Below, in pieces: positions 15,117 to 23,051 of a stretch of DNA of 36,314 bases (its first letter is position 1; every line of letters begins with the position of its first letter). The notes beneath the pieces were generated by a model, which was not told the DNA's origin, did no database searches, and worked only from the letters and a program-made list of their open reading frames with translations. The position numbers and the translations under genes were made by a program. Origin of the DNA: JBCBKZ01 sp039026975 (lineage in GTDB: Bacteria; Bacteroidota; Bacteroidia; J057); the NCBI GenBank assembly GCA_039026975.1, contig JBCCLI010000011.1:1-36314 (forward strand). Reading direction: 5' to 3'.

Positions 15117-15633
15117 TCGATATCTGATTCGCACGGCAAACAGATTTAATAGTTGAAAGCAACTAACAGCATGGCAACAGGGAGCTGGGACTAACCCGGA
15201 ATTTACCAGAAACAAATCAGCCTTATGAGGAACTCTCGTAAGAAGAGCTCATCTGAGTTAATGCTGAGAAATAAGTTGAAACGATATCCCAAAGGTACTT
15301 CTATCTGTTATCAAAATCACCTGGGTGAATGAGATTCAGAAAGATTACATTCAGGGTTATTAACTACTTATTAATACCTGCTGATCTTCTGTAATTTCTT
15401 ACATATTACGAAATGATCAGGAGGGAGTAGCATTCCTTCTGCTAAATGGTCAATTGTATTTGATAAACGGTAAATAGCTGATCTCAGGCAGGAATTACCT
15501 TTTCCTGATATCTTGTAACTCCGATAGTCCTTTATTTGGGAATTCTCTGTTTTTTGAATAAAAACAGGGGATTAAGTAGAAAAATGAATAGCTAACCTGC
15601 TGAATCAGTGGCAAATACTTATAAATTTGGAAT
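15117..15633. other. Intergenic region, no supported gene
   Basis: The stretch between the Nudix gene and the GH3 fusion gene holds no convincing frame apart from the possible short upstream extension of the fusion gene. One weak hairpin, CTGTTTTT-TGAAT-AAAAACAG at 15547-15567, lies about 70 bases beyond the Nudix stop codon and could assist transcription termination on the minus strand. I see no promoter consensus. Confidence 0.4.
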
Positions 15634-16167
15634 TTAACATTCATGAAGTTTTTCCAGGGCTAGGTAGACTGCAGCAATTCCATCAAAATCAAAATTGTCT
15701 GGATTTCTTAAGTAAGTTCTAAATTGTGGGAGATTGAACTTTATTATCTCCAGAAACTCATCTTCATCCAGCGCTAGCTCATGTGTCTTTCTACAATTAG
15801 TGGCCAGAAAGACAAATTCTTCTACGGTGGTGTAGGGTTTACAGATTCTCTTTAAGAAGGTAATTTCGGAAGTAGTATGACCTGTTTCCTCTCTCAACTC
15901 TCTAAGCGCAGCATCCACAGGGCTTTCTCCCTCATCTATATATCCCGCAGGTAAATTGAGCATGACCATCTCTGGTCCAGCCCTAAACTGCTTAACCAGC
16001 AGGATCTCCTTCTCCTCTGTTAGGGCTACTATGCTGACAAAAGAGTGGTTCTGAATGATATCATAGTCTGCCTTCTTGCCATTAGGGAGGATAAAGGTTT
16101 TTCTGATGACACTTCTGTATCCCTTATAGGCGACAGACTCTCCTGTCTTTTTCCACTTTTCTACCAT
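15634..16167 (-). CDS. Nudix hydrolase, ADP-ribose pyrophosphatase-like
   Basis: The 177-residue protein contains a complete Nudix box (G-x5-E-x7-REUxEExGU) starting at GYIDEGES and ending ALRELREETGH near residues 95-118; the two glutamates of REETG bind catalytic metal. The N-terminal beta strands (KADYDIIQNHSFVSIVALTE) and LLVKQFRAGPEMVMLNLPAG segment match the NudF/ADP-ribose pyrophosphatase subgroup. Such enzymes cleave ADP-ribose or related nucleoside diphosphate derivatives to AMP and a phosphosugar. The start codon directly follows the TAA of no upstream gene overlap: the stop of the adjacent small protein gene abuts this ATG (16168/16167), so the two are probably one transcript and translationally coupled. 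Confidence 0.92.
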   Translation of the reverse strand: MVEKWKKTGESVAYKGYRSVIRKTFILPNGKKADYDIIQNHSFVSIVALTEEKEILLVKQFRAGPEMVMLNLPAGYIDEGESPVDAALRELREETGHTTSEITFLKRICKPYTTVEEFVFLATNCRKTHELALDEDEFLEIIKFNLPQFRTYLRNPDNFDFDGIAAVYLALEKLHEC

Positions 16168-16599
16168 TTACTTTTTGCGTTGTTTTTTTCTGGCATACTG
16201 TTCATCAAACCATGCCTGGGTGAGTTCTATAGCTAGAGATACCCATGCTACCAGCTCTTCTGGAGGGCCAGCAGAAGTAGTCCCATAGGTAAAGGCAAAT
16301 CCAGTTTCTTCTGTTTCTGAGGATAATGCTATGCTCAAAAGGGCAGTATCCCCCGTTCTGGCTTCAAACTCATACCTTCCTGTACCTACCAGCCAGTCAT
16401 TTTCAAAGGCCTTTACCAGCTGTTCGAAGAGGTTATCTTCTGTTCTCCCCATAAAAAAGGCAGGAGATTTATCTTCCAAGCTTCCATCTCCCATTCTATT
16501 TATAGCACCGCTACTACTAAGCATTATTCGCAGTAAATCCTGTTCATTTACCTGTAGCTGAATATGGACTTGTTGAAGCTGTTCTTTAGTGAGTGGCAT
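16168..16599 (-). CDS. Small soluble protein of unknown function
   Basis: The protein has 143 residues from the ATG at 16599 (MPLTKEQLQQVHIQLQVNEQ). An upstream TTG at 16620 is in frame but falls inside a terminator hairpin, so it is unlikely. I do not recognise a family. The sequence is predicted as mixed alpha/beta, with a central WLVGTGRYEFEARTGDTALL strand pair, a helix AWVSLAIELTQAWFDEQYA, and a very basic tail (RKKQRKK). No signal peptide or membrane segment is present. Its stop codon is directly followed by the ATG of the Nudix gene, so the two proteins are probably made from one mRNA. Function cannot be inferred. Confidence 0.72.
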   Translation of the reverse strand: MPLTKEQLQQVHIQLQVNEQDLLRIMLSSSGAINRMGDGSLEDKSPAFFMGRTEDNLFEQLVKAFENDWLVGTGRYEFEARTGDTALLSIALSSETEETGFAFTYGTTSAGPPEELVAWVSLAIELTQAWFDEQYARKKQRKK

Positions 16600-16608
16600 A
16601 CAAAATAA

Positions 16609-16634
16609 ATAAGGAGGCAAGATGCCTCCTTTTC
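16609..16634 (-). terminator. Intrinsic terminator of the small membrane protein gene
   Basis: AAGGAGGCA and TGCCTCCTT are perfect 9-base arms around a 3-base loop (16611-16631), 29 bases after the stop codon at 16663. Read on the minus strand the stem is followed by ATTTTATTTTG. The stem is flanked by A/T on both sides, so it may also act in the other direction. The placement shows that the next gene downstream starts at 16599, not at the TTG inside the hairpin. Confidence 0.8.
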
Positions 16635-16662
16635 AAAGTATATCATAACAGCTAGTAGAAAA

Positions 16663-17127
16663 TTAAGCTACTTTCTCAATCTTAAGTAGCTTTCCACTGG
16701 CTTGTGTTAATTCTATATATACAGTGTCTCCTTCTTCTATTTGATAGTAAATGTCAGAAGGTACACTCAAGTCTTGTTGTCCATCTATGTCCACGGTAAA
16801 CCAGCACTTGCTATTTCCCCTAAGGCTAATTTTATGCTTGTGCTTTAGTTCATAGGTACCAGTAATTTTAGTCCCTGCCTTCAGGTCTTGCCTACATTCA
16901 TGATAATTCTTTCCTACTACCCTGCTAGCAATAAGCAAAAGAAAGGCTGTAGCGAGTGCATATATTCCGAGTTCTAGGTAGCTGAACTTGAATACGAAGA
17001 AGAAGAGGATGGGCATGATGACGTAAAACAGTACAATCATCAGCATCATATTTCCAAGTCTGGAATTACGATCCTCGAGCAAAGTTTTTATATCAGCTGG
17101 GGTCAGCTTAGTTTGGAGGATAGCCAT
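16663..17127 (-). CDS. Small membrane protein with C-terminal beta domain
   Basis: The 154-residue protein has a charged N-terminus (LTPADIKTLLEDRNSRLGN), two closely spaced hydrophobic helices (about 26-48, MMLMIVLFYVIMPILFFFVF, and 51-68, LGIYALATAFLLLIASRV) and a C-terminal domain of about 75 residues that is all beta in character (ITGTYELKHKHKISL, CWFTVDIDGQQDL, YYQIEEGDTVYIELTQ). The layout resembles small membrane proteins with a soluble OB- or SH3-like barrel, such as the NfeD group, but no diagnostic motif is visible, so I do not assign a family. A strong terminator follows, so it is probably a single-gene transcript. Confidence 0.75.
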   Translation of the reverse strand: MAILQTKLTPADIKTLLEDRNSRLGNMMLMIVLFYVIMPILFFFVFKFSYLELGIYALATAFLLLIASRVVGKNYHECRQDLKAGTKITGTYELKHKHKISLRGNSKCWFTVDIDGQQDLSVPSDIYYQIEEGDTVYIELTQASGKLLKIEKVA

Positions 17128-17260
17128 TTACTTCAAAAATTCTTTTCTCTAACAATACATCAAGATAATCAATAAGCGCCCATACTAAAAGTTTTCCTAG
17201 ACCACTGGCTCATTTGAGTGAATCACTTGTAAGATTTCTGCCTAATCTGTAGGAGAATGA

Positions 17261-17848
17261 CTAGCCATGAATGGCCTCTGTCTTTCCATATCGGCTGATG
17301 ACTTCTCCCTCATAGGTAAGAAACTCTTGCCAACGCGTATCAATGTCTATATTTGGACAAAGGGTTTTCGCGAGTTTAATAAACATGGTGTAATGCCTGG
17401 CTTCTGAAATCATCAGCTTATGGTAAAAGGTAGATAAGTCTTTATCATCTATATTTTCAGATAACACCTTAAAGCGTTCACAGCTCCTGGCTTCTATCAT
17501 AGCTGCAAAAAGAAGTTTATCTGCCAAGGTTTCTTCCCTGCCTTTTCCTTTTACCTTGATGAACTTCATTAGCTCATTTACATAGCTGTCTTTTCTTTCC
17601 CTCCCTAGTTTATATCCTCTTTTGAGAATTTGTCTGTGAACCATTTTGAAGTGTCCCATTTCTTCCTGGGCTAACTCACTCATCTGGGATACTAGCTCTT
17701 CATGTTCCGGGTACTGCACAATGAGGGAGATAGCGGAGCTGGCAGCTTTCTGCTCACAGTAGGCATGATCTGTGAGAATCTCTTCAATATTTCTTTCTGC
17801 TATGTGTTTGACCCAGAGTGGATCAGTCTTCATCTTCAATCTTAGCAT
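17261..17848 (-). CDS. miaE: tRNA hydroxylase MiaE-like
   Basis: The 195-residue protein resembles MiaE, a non-haem di-iron monooxygenase that hydroxylates the ms2i6A modification at tRNA position 37. It is an all-helical ferritin-like bundle with the expected ligands: HAYCEQKAASSAISLI (Glu), EELAQEEMGHF-type ExxH (SELAQEEMGHFKMVH), ARSCERFKVL (Glu) and a second ExxH pair in SEARHYTMF. I place the start at ATG 17848. The frame is open to an ATG at 17920, but a promoter -7 box (17871-17878) and a terminator for the upstream gene (17890-17925) occupy that interval. ATG 17833 (MKTDPLW) is an alternative. No miaA or miaB is encoded in this window. Confidence 0.9.
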   Translation of the reverse strand: MLRLKMKTDPLWVKHIAERNIEEILTDHAYCEQKAASSAISLIVQYPEHEELVSQMSELAQEEMGHFKMVHRQILKRGYKLGRERKDSYVNELMKFIKVKGKGREETLADKLLFAAMIEARSCERFKVLSENIDDKDLSTFYHKLMISEARHYTMFIKLAKTLCPNIDIDTRWQEFLTYEGEVISRYGKTEAIHG

Positions 17849-17870
17849 AAAAAGGGGGTTATATGTCCGG

Positions 17871-17878
17871 CAAAGATA
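17871..17878 (-). promoter_or_regulatory. Bacteroidota -7 promoter box of miaE
   Basis: On the minus strand the bases read TATCTTTG, an exact match to the Bacteroidota -7 consensus TAnnTTTG, followed by CC. A -33 TTTG element is not clear; a T-run with TTTTTTTATGGG lies upstream. The distance to the ATG at 17848 (22 bases) is normal for a leader, and this placement supports the shorter miaE start. Confidence 0.6.
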
Positions 17879-17889
17879 AGAAGTATTCC

Positions 17890-17925
17890 CATAAAAAAAC
17901 CGGGAAGTACTTTCATACATCCCGG
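17890..17925 (-). terminator. Intrinsic terminator of the DUF937 gene
   Basis: On the minus strand CCGGGA (paired 17920-17925 with 17900-17905) forms a stem extended inward by three more pairs past a single mismatch, with a CTTTCA-type loop, followed immediately by a run of seven T (17892-17898). It begins 25 bases past the DUF937 stop codon. Stem plus U-tract gives a classical rho-independent terminator. Confidence 0.85.
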
Positions 17926-17949
17926 TGACAGAATTACATCTGCATCCAA

Positions 17950-18537
17950 TTATTTCTTTAGAAATCCTCCGAGTAGTCCTCCTATATCATCAATAGCACT
18001 ACCATCCCCATCTTGATCAAGGAAAGCTCCTGCTATGTCCATAATAGATCCTCCGTTAGAAGATCCACTTTTCTGTGAGACAGCTCCAGAAAGAATACTA
18101 GTTAAGACGCTGGCTCCAAATCCATCCTGGCTTTGTTTTTTTCCTAGGAATCCCATCAGTATGGGCGCTAGATTTTGGAGGAGTGCCATGGACTGACCTA
18201 AGTCGAGACCTGTAGCTTTGCTGATTCCGTTTTCTACGTTGGACTGTTTCCCCCCTAATAGACTGGAAAGAATATCTGCGCCATTTCCATTATTACTACT
18301 TCCTAAGAATCCCATAAGGTCATCCATTATTCCCCCATCATCATCTGTAACTGCTTGTGCGAGCTGGTTAGCTCCTTCAGAGGTCTCGGTTTTCTTAGCC
18401 ATGGCTCCTAAAAGAACTGGAAGTGCAGCAGACACCGCTGAAGAAGTTTGTTGTTCGTTCAGCCCTAGTTGCTGACTAAGGTTTGAGATTCCTTCTCCCC
18501 CTATCTGGCCCATTAGGTCGTCTAAAAGTCCTGTCAT
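17950..18537 (-). CDS. DUF937 (YidB-like) protein
   Basis: The 195-residue protein is rich in Gly, Ser, Leu and Asp and has repeated GLLDDLMGQIGG, ILSSLLGGK and VLTSILSGA segments, the pattern of the DUF937/YidB family. The first helix-rich unit (NEQQTSSAVSAALPVLLGAMAKK, 27-49) matches the family core. The C-terminus carries FLDQDGDGSAIDDIGGLLGG, which looks like an EF-hand-type DxDxDG calcium loop, a feature many bacteroidotan members share. No signal peptide is visible. The cellular role of the family is not established. The gene is divergent from aroB, separated by about 120 bases, and is followed by its own terminator. Confidence 0.88.
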   Translation of the reverse strand: MTGLLDDLMGQIGGEGISNLSQQLGLNEQQTSSAVSAALPVLLGAMAKKTETSEGANQLAQAVTDDDGGIMDDLMGFLGSSNNGNGADILSSLLGGKQSNVENGISKATGLDLGQSMALLQNLAPILMGFLGKKQSQDGFGASVLTSILSGAVSQKSGSSNGGSIMDIAGAFLDQDGDGSAIDDIGGLLGGFLKK

Positions 18538-18658
18538 TGTATTGGTTTATTTAAAGTTCTAACTAGTATTGTGAAGGGGTAAAATACAGAAAGTCACACT
18601 CTCCCCCAACTCATTCATGTTGAGGTAATAAAAACGTAGCTTAATAATTTGAATTCTT

Positions 18659-19711
18659 ATGCCTTCCTACCCTATAGATATTGGAGAATCTTCTTTACTC
18701 GCCTTACAGGAGGCTATTTATGATGCCAGTAAGCTGATGGTATTGGCAGATGACCATACCTATGATGCTTGTTATCCTCTGTTACAGCCTTATCTGCCGT
18801 CACATCATATATGCGTGATTACACCAGGAGAATCCTTTAAGGTGCTAGAGACCTGCCAGCTGATCTGGGATGCGCTTACCAGGGAACAGTTTGACCGGAA
18901 AGGGATACTGATTAACCTGGGAGGAGGAGTGATAGGAGATATGGGCGGATTTGTGGCGGGCACCTATAAGCGTGGGATCAGATTTGTGCAGCTCCCTACT
19001 ACCCTCTTAGCACAGGTAGATGCTAGCGTGGGGAGTAAACTGGGGATAGACTTTAAAGGCTTCAAAAACCATATAGGGTTATTTTTAGATCCTGTAGGCG
19101 TTTATATTTATCCTCCTTTTTTAACCACCCTTCCTGAGCGGCAGTTTCTTTCCGGATTTGCTGAAGTAATTAAGCACCACCTCATTGCTGATGGGGAGGC
19201 TTGGAATACCCTAAAAGCGGTATCTCCAAAGTCAGTAGAGATAAGCGGCATCATAGCGCATTCTGTGGGAGTGAAATCTCGAATAGTTCATGAAGATCCT
19301 TTTGAGCATGGAATCAGGAAGGCCTTGAACTTTGGGCACACCATAGGCCATGCCATAGAAAGTTACTTTTTGGAACACGGACCACTGGTACTACACGGGG
19401 AAGCTGTGGCCGCAGGGATGATAGTTGAATCATTTATTTCCATGAAAAAAGGCTTGCTAACGGAAGCAGCTCTATATGAGATTAGTAGATATATCAGTAG
19501 CTATTACACCTTGCCTACAGTAGGTGAAGATATATTCGAAAATGTATTCTCAAGAATGAAGAATGATAAAAAGAACCTGGACGGGAAAATTATGTGTACT
19601 CTATTGGATGGAGTAGGGAAGGTACAGGTGAATTCTCCCATCACCCTGGAAGATACCCAGGAAGCCCTACGGTTTTATAATAGTAAACACTCTTCAACAT
19701 CTATTCTATGA
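18659..19711 (+). CDS. aroB: 3-dehydroquinate synthase
   Basis: AroB converts 3-deoxy-D-arabino-heptulosonate 7-phosphate to 3-dehydroquinate, the second step of the shikimate pathway, using NAD+ and a divalent metal. The 350-residue protein matches the usual length. It shows the NAD-binding GGGVIGDMGGFVAGTYKRG (residues about 84-102), QLPTTLLAQVDASVGSKLGI (107-126), the metal- and substrate-binding FAEVIKH (Glu ligand), and FGHTIGHAIES with two metal-binding histidines. HGEAVAAGM adds a third conserved block. The stop codon overlaps the start of the next gene by four bases (ATGA, 19708-19711), so the two genes are translated together. No other aro gene is in the window. Confidence 0.97.
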   Translation: MPSYPIDIGESSLLALQEAIYDASKLMVLADDHTYDACYPLLQPYLPSHHICVITPGESFKVLETCQLIWDALTREQFDRKGILINLGGGVIGDMGGFVAGTYKRGIRFVQLPTTLLAQVDASVGSKLGIDFKGFKNHIGLFLDPVGVYIYPPFLTTLPERQFLSGFAEVIKHHLIADGEAWNTLKAVSPKSVEISGIIAHSVGVKSRIVHEDPFEHGIRKALNFGHTIGHAIESYFLEHGPLVLHGEAVAAGMIVESFISMKKGLLTEAALYEISRYISSYYTLPTVGEDIFENVFSRMKNDKKNLDGKIMCTLLDGVGKVQVNSPITLEDTQEALRFYNSKHSSTSIL

Positions 19712-20256
19712 TCAAGTCGTTTCAGTCATTTATTCCCAAGATTGCTGAGGATGCATTCATAGCGGAAAATGCTACGGTTATAGGAGAGGTGAGTATAGGA
19801 AGCAGGAGTAGCGTTTGGTATCAGGCTGTTATCAGAGGAGATGTGGGGGCCTTGGTGATAGGAGAGGAAACTAATGTGCAAGATGGGGCCGTCATCCACT
19901 GTTCAGAGTTTAGAACCCAAACCCATATAGGAAATAGAGTGGTGATAGGGCATCAGGCTATGCTGCATGGGTGTACCATAGAAGATGAAGTATTAGTGGG
20001 GATGAGTTCCATTATTTTAGATGAGGTATATGTCCCTTCCCATACTATTATAGCAGCGGGCGCACTCATTCCGGAAAGAACACATCTGGAATCAGGCTAT
20101 ATATACGCCGGGGTTCCCGCCAAAAAGCTCAAGAAAGCTTCCCCAGAACAAATAGCCCACATTAACACTCTCGCTACTCGCTACGTCCGCAAGGCTAAAT
20201 TACACCAGGAAGCCAGGATATTGACTCGTGAGGACTGTATGTCTAAGGGGACATGA
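19708..20256 (+). CDS. Gamma-class carbonic anhydrase-like hexapeptide protein
   Basis: The 182-residue protein is a left-handed parallel beta-helix built from hexapeptide repeats (VIGEVSIGSRSSVWYQAVIRGD, LVIGEETNVQDGAVIHCSEF, THIGNRVVIGHQAMLHGC). The three zinc/iron-binding histidines of the gamma-carbonic-anhydrase-like group are present in VIHCS, IGHQAM and LHGC. The arginine-aspartate of AVIRGD and glutamine of NVQDGA also match. It belongs with YrdA, PaaY and CaiE proteins; carbonic anhydrase activity is known for some and absent in others. The C-terminal helix (ERYVRKAKLHQEAR-like) is usual. It is translationally coupled to aroB, but the functional link is not understood. Confidence 0.92.
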   Translation: MIKSFQSFIPKIAEDAFIAENATVIGEVSIGSRSSVWYQAVIRGDVGALVIGEETNVQDGAVIHCSEFRTQTHIGNRVVIGHQAMLHGCTIEDEVLVGMSSIILDEVYVPSHTIIAAGALIPERTHLESGYIYAGVPAKKLKKASPEQIAHINTLATRYVRKAKLHQEARILTREDCMSKGT

Positions 20257-20435
20257 GATTTAACCTTTTAGGAAATTACCTGAGAGGGTTCATGTAGTAC
20301 ATCGACTAAGCTGAAAAGTGGATTCATACCCCCCTTCCCTCTCAGCAGAGATTAAAATTTGATACTCGAATTAAACTTTTTGTGGTTTCTCCCATCTAAG
20401 AGTTGTAACCAATTAATTATTCAAGTTTTCGAGTA

Positions 20436-20744
20436 ATGAAGAAATTCTTATTGATATGTTCCCTAGCCTTTGTATTTGCTAGTATAGTTCCCTCCTACAC
20501 CCAGGCGCAAGTAGTGGTAGTCACTAAGCCAGTTAAGCCTAAGGTGGTAGTAGTTAAAAAAGTATGTGGCCCTAGGTCTGTATGGATAGATGGACACTGG
20601 ACGTACAACCGTAGAGTGGGCAGATATGTCTGGATAAAAGGAACATGTGTAAAGAGAAAAGTAGGCCATAGATGGGTAGCCGGCCGCTGGGTAAAAGTGG
20701 CCAGAGGGTGGAAGTGGGTACCTGGAAGATGGGCGCGCGTATAG
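20436..20744 (+). CDS. Secreted YXWGXW-repeat small protein
   Basis: The 102-residue protein has a clear signal peptide (MKKFLLICSLAFVFASIVPSY, cleavage near TQAQ). It continues with a valine- and lysine-rich spacer (VVVTKPVKPKVVVVKK) and then four tandem aromatic units: VWIDGHWTYN, YVWIKGTCVK, RWVAGRWVKV and WKWVPGRWAR. These fit the YXWGXW/WxxGxW repeat found in small periplasmic or surface proteins of bacteria. The mature protein is very basic. A strong terminator lies 27 bases after the stop codon, so it is a single-gene transcript. The function of such proteins is not established; binding to a polyanion or to the cell wall is only a guess. Confidence 0.85.
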   Translation: MKKFLLICSLAFVFASIVPSYTQAQVVVVTKPVKPKVVVVKKVCGPRSVWIDGHWTYNRRVGRYVWIKGTCVKRKVGHRWVAGRWVKVARGWKWVPGRWARV

Positions 20745-20771
20745 GCAGAAGAGCTAGGCTGATCGTTATTG

Positions 20772-20795
20772 GGGGACATAGTGGTCCCCTTTTTT
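20772..20795 (+). terminator. Intrinsic terminator of the YXWGXW-repeat gene
   Basis: GGGGAC (20772-20777) and GTCCCC (20784-20789) are perfect arms around a 6-base loop (ATAGTG), followed by six T (20790-20795). This is a textbook rho-independent terminator on the plus strand. Confidence 0.92.
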
Positions 20796-20843
20796 ATGGG
20801 CTATTTTTTACAAACAATTTTTTTTGCCATAGATTAAAGGTGT

Positions 20844-22115
20844 ATGAACACCCTTAGTCCTTTTCAGACCGACCGGTCCTTTGCTAGTAGCCAGGATAAA
20901 GCCGATACTTTGCATTTCTTGAAAGAGAGATTTTATCTACCTGCTGCTCCCAAGGGAGGAATATCTACTTACATGTGTAGTAACTCGTTGGGTTGTCAAG
21001 CTCGTACAGCTTCTACCTATGTAGAGCAGGTTATGGAGCAGTGGAAAGAGATAGCCGTAAAGGGTCATTTTCAGGGAAAACACCCATGGACCACTTACCA
21101 TGAAGAGCTAGATATACTGATGAGTAAAGTGGTGGGAGGGAAAGCAGAAGAGGTGACCATCATGAATACCCTGACCGTAAATCTTCACCTGATGATGGTA
21201 TCTTTCTATAGGCCTACCCCATCAAGGTATAAGATCCTGGTAGAAGGGAATGCCTTTCCTAGTGATCTGTATGCCTGTGAATCTCAGATTCGTTTTCACG
21301 GATTTGAGCCTGAGGAGTCATTATTGAAAATTTTTCCTAGGGAGGGAGAAGAGCTGCTCAGGGAGGAAGATATTTTCCAGCTCATTACGGAAAAAGGAGA
21401 AGAGATAGCCTTAGTAATGCTAGGAGGGCTTAATTACTACACAGGCCAGGTACTGGATATGGAGGCTATTACCATAGCAGGGCATGAAAAAGGCTGCCTA
21501 GTAGGCTTTGACCTGGCCCATGCAGCAGGGAATGTCCCACTTAGCCTACATGAATGGGGGGTAGATTTTGCTAGCTGGTGTACCTATAAATACATGTGTT
21601 CCGGGCCAGGGGGGCCGTCTGCTGTATTTATACATGAGAGGTGGTTAGGAGAGAAAAATATTCCCCGTTTTGAGGGATGGTGGGGACATGATAAGAAAGA
21701 ACGTTTTTTAATGGAACCCCACTTTAAAGCCATCCCCACAGCAGAAGCATGGCAACTCAGCAATGCACCCATTCTCCCTTTAGCCACGTTAAGAGCATCA
21801 CTAGAGATTTTTGATGAGATGGGCATGGAAGCCCTGAGGCATAAAAGTATAGCACTGACAGATTATCTGGCCTATCTCCTTCAGCCTTTAGTAGGGGATG
21901 GGTCTATCCGTATCCTCACACCCATGGATGCAGAAAGGAGAGGGGCTCAGCTAAGCCTGTTTTTTTCTTCAAGGGGAAAAGAGCAGTTTCAGAAGTTAAT
22001 GGAGGCAGGAGTTATTTGTGATTGGCGGGAACCCAATGTGATTCGCCTGGCGCCAAGTCCGCTATACAACACCTTTGAGGATATTTGGATAGCCGCCAAT
22101 GCATTAACAGGATGA
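20844..22115 (+). CDS. kynU: Kynureninase
   Basis: Kynureninase is a PLP enzyme that cleaves kynurenine (or 3-hydroxykynurenine) to anthranilate (or 3-hydroxyanthranilate) and alanine. The 423-residue protein shows YMCSNSLGCQ (near 43-52), GHFQGKHPWTTYHEEL, the PLP-binding NTLTVNLHLMM, the LGGLNYYTGQ motif, FDLAHAAGN (Asp223 binds the pyridine nitrogen) and CTYKYMCSGPGG, whose Lys249 is the expected Schiff-base lysine. RFEGWWGHD and ILPLATLRASLEIF complete the family pattern. The other tryptophan-degradation genes are not next to it, so it may serve the NAD de novo route or scavenging. A -7 box is not clear. The ankyrin gene start overlaps its stop codon. Confidence 0.95.
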   Translation: MNTLSPFQTDRSFASSQDKADTLHFLKERFYLPAAPKGGISTYMCSNSLGCQARTASTYVEQVMEQWKEIAVKGHFQGKHPWTTYHEELDILMSKVVGGKAEEVTIMNTLTVNLHLMMVSFYRPTPSRYKILVEGNAFPSDLYACESQIRFHGFEPEESLLKIFPREGEELLREEDIFQLITEKGEEIALVMLGGLNYYTGQVLDMEAITIAGHEKGCLVGFDLAHAAGNVPLSLHEWGVDFASWCTYKYMCSGPGGPSAVFIHERWLGEKNIPRFEGWWGHDKKERFLMEPHFKAIPTAEAWQLSNAPILPLATLRASLEIFDEMGMEALRHKSIALTDYLAYLLQPLVGDGSIRILTPMDAERRGAQLSLFFSSRGKEQFQKLMEAGVICDWREPNVIRLAPSPLYNTFEDIWIAANALTG

Positions 22116-22714
22116 AGTGGTTTAGGAAAAGGAATACCTCCCGTCAGGTAGAAGCGCTATTCCAGGCTATGGAAGAAAAATCGTTGCCTAAGGTAAGGGC
22201 CCTCATTTCCGCTACGCCTACCCTCGTGGGGAAAAAGGACCACCAAGGAATTTCTCCTTTTATATATTCAGTCTACATGGGAGAACCTTCTATAGTCAGC
22301 TATCTGATAGAGAAGGGGGCTACTCCCAATGAGATAGCAGCTGATGGTAGTTCTGCTTTAACCATCTGCATGATGGAAGGGAGGCAGGAGCTATTACAGC
22401 TCTTATTAGAAAAGGGAGCTGATCCTGATTTACCAGATAGGTATATGGCTACTCCCTTAATGTATGCGGCCCAACGTAAACTTCCCCAGGAGGCGTCTAT
22501 CCTACTTGCGCATGGTGCTACTCCTGAGTTAAGAGATAGTGAAGGGGATACTATATTGATGTATGCAGTTTCTTCTGGCTCCGTAGAAATTGTAAAGCTC
22601 TTGTTAGCATACGGAGCTAATCCTAACAGCAGGAACTATGATGGCCTTTCAGCCCTGGATAAGTCGTTAGACAGTGAAATCAGTAATCTGCTCCAGGAAG
22701 CCCTGAATCAATAG
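22112..22714 (+). CDS. Ankyrin-repeat protein
   Basis: I take the ATG at 22112, which overlaps the kynU stop codon (ATGA), so the 200-residue product is likely translationally coupled to kynureninase. A TTG at 22085 would start inside kynU and is less likely. After a basic N-terminus (MKWFRKRNTSRQ) there are five ankyrin repeats of about 33 residues with the TPLMYAAQ/TILMYAV and LLLEKGADPDL/LLLAYGANPNS consensus. No signal peptide is present, so it is cytosolic. Ankyrin repeats mediate protein contacts; a partner is not indicated by the sequence, although the tight coupling makes kynureninase a candidate. Confidence 0.9.
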   Translation: MKWFRKRNTSRQVEALFQAMEEKSLPKVRALISATPTLVGKKDHQGISPFIYSVYMGEPSIVSYLIEKGATPNEIAADGSSALTICMMEGRQELLQLLLEKGADPDLPDRYMATPLMYAAQRKLPQEASILLAHGATPELRDSEGDTILMYAVSSGSVEIVKLLLAYGANPNSRNYDGLSALDKSLDSEISNLLQEALNQ

Positions 22715-23051
22715 ATAAATATTACGCAGGAAAGATTTTACCTCCCTTACAGATAATAAGCTTATCAACATCTTATACTTTTGACATTCACCAAATAGAG
22801 TTATGGTAGGAAGAATATTTCTATTAGAACTCCTACGCTATCCTGTATATCTGAATTCACAACCCAGCATTTTTTTCTCTGTTCCGGAGAATGAATACAT
22901 ACTCACAAAATTAGATAAGAAGCATGTTACCCCTTGTGAGCGCATAGGGAGTGGAGTTAATTCACCTTTAGTCTCCACCTAAGCTTTTTTATGCAGGAAT
23001 AGATCCAACACAAAATTTATAAAGTTAGTAGAGCAGTTTTGTAAGTAAGAA
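22715..23051. other. Intergenic region with a possible terminator and a doubtful small ORF
   Basis: A weak hairpin GTGGAG/CTCCAC (22951-22956 and 22973-22978) is followed by CTAAGC and six T, and could end the kynU-ankyrin transcript. A 59-residue frame (22803-22982, starting MVGRIFLLELLRYPVYL) is open but overlaps that hairpin and has no recognisable domain, so I do not call it as a gene. The rest is A+T-rich leader sequence for the next gene. Confidence 0.4.

Noticed and set aside
12039..15215. TTG start at 15215 for the GH3/serine-hydrolase fusion
   Set aside because: It would add 33 residues, including a Cys/Pro-rich segment, before the membrane-spanning N-terminus; ATG 15116 or GTG 15134 fits a signal anchor better.
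20495..20779. Minus-strand frame of 94 residues antisense to the YXWGXW gene
   Set aside because: It is a shadow of the repetitive codons of the plus-strand gene and extends into its terminator.
20844..22714. A kynurenine-pathway operon
   Set aside because: Only kynureninase is present; no tryptophan dioxygenase, formamidase or monooxygenase gene is nearby.
22803..22982. 59-residue frame beginning MVGRIFLLELLRYPVYL
   Set aside because: Overlaps a possible terminator hairpin at its 3' end and shows no recognisable domain or upstream signal.
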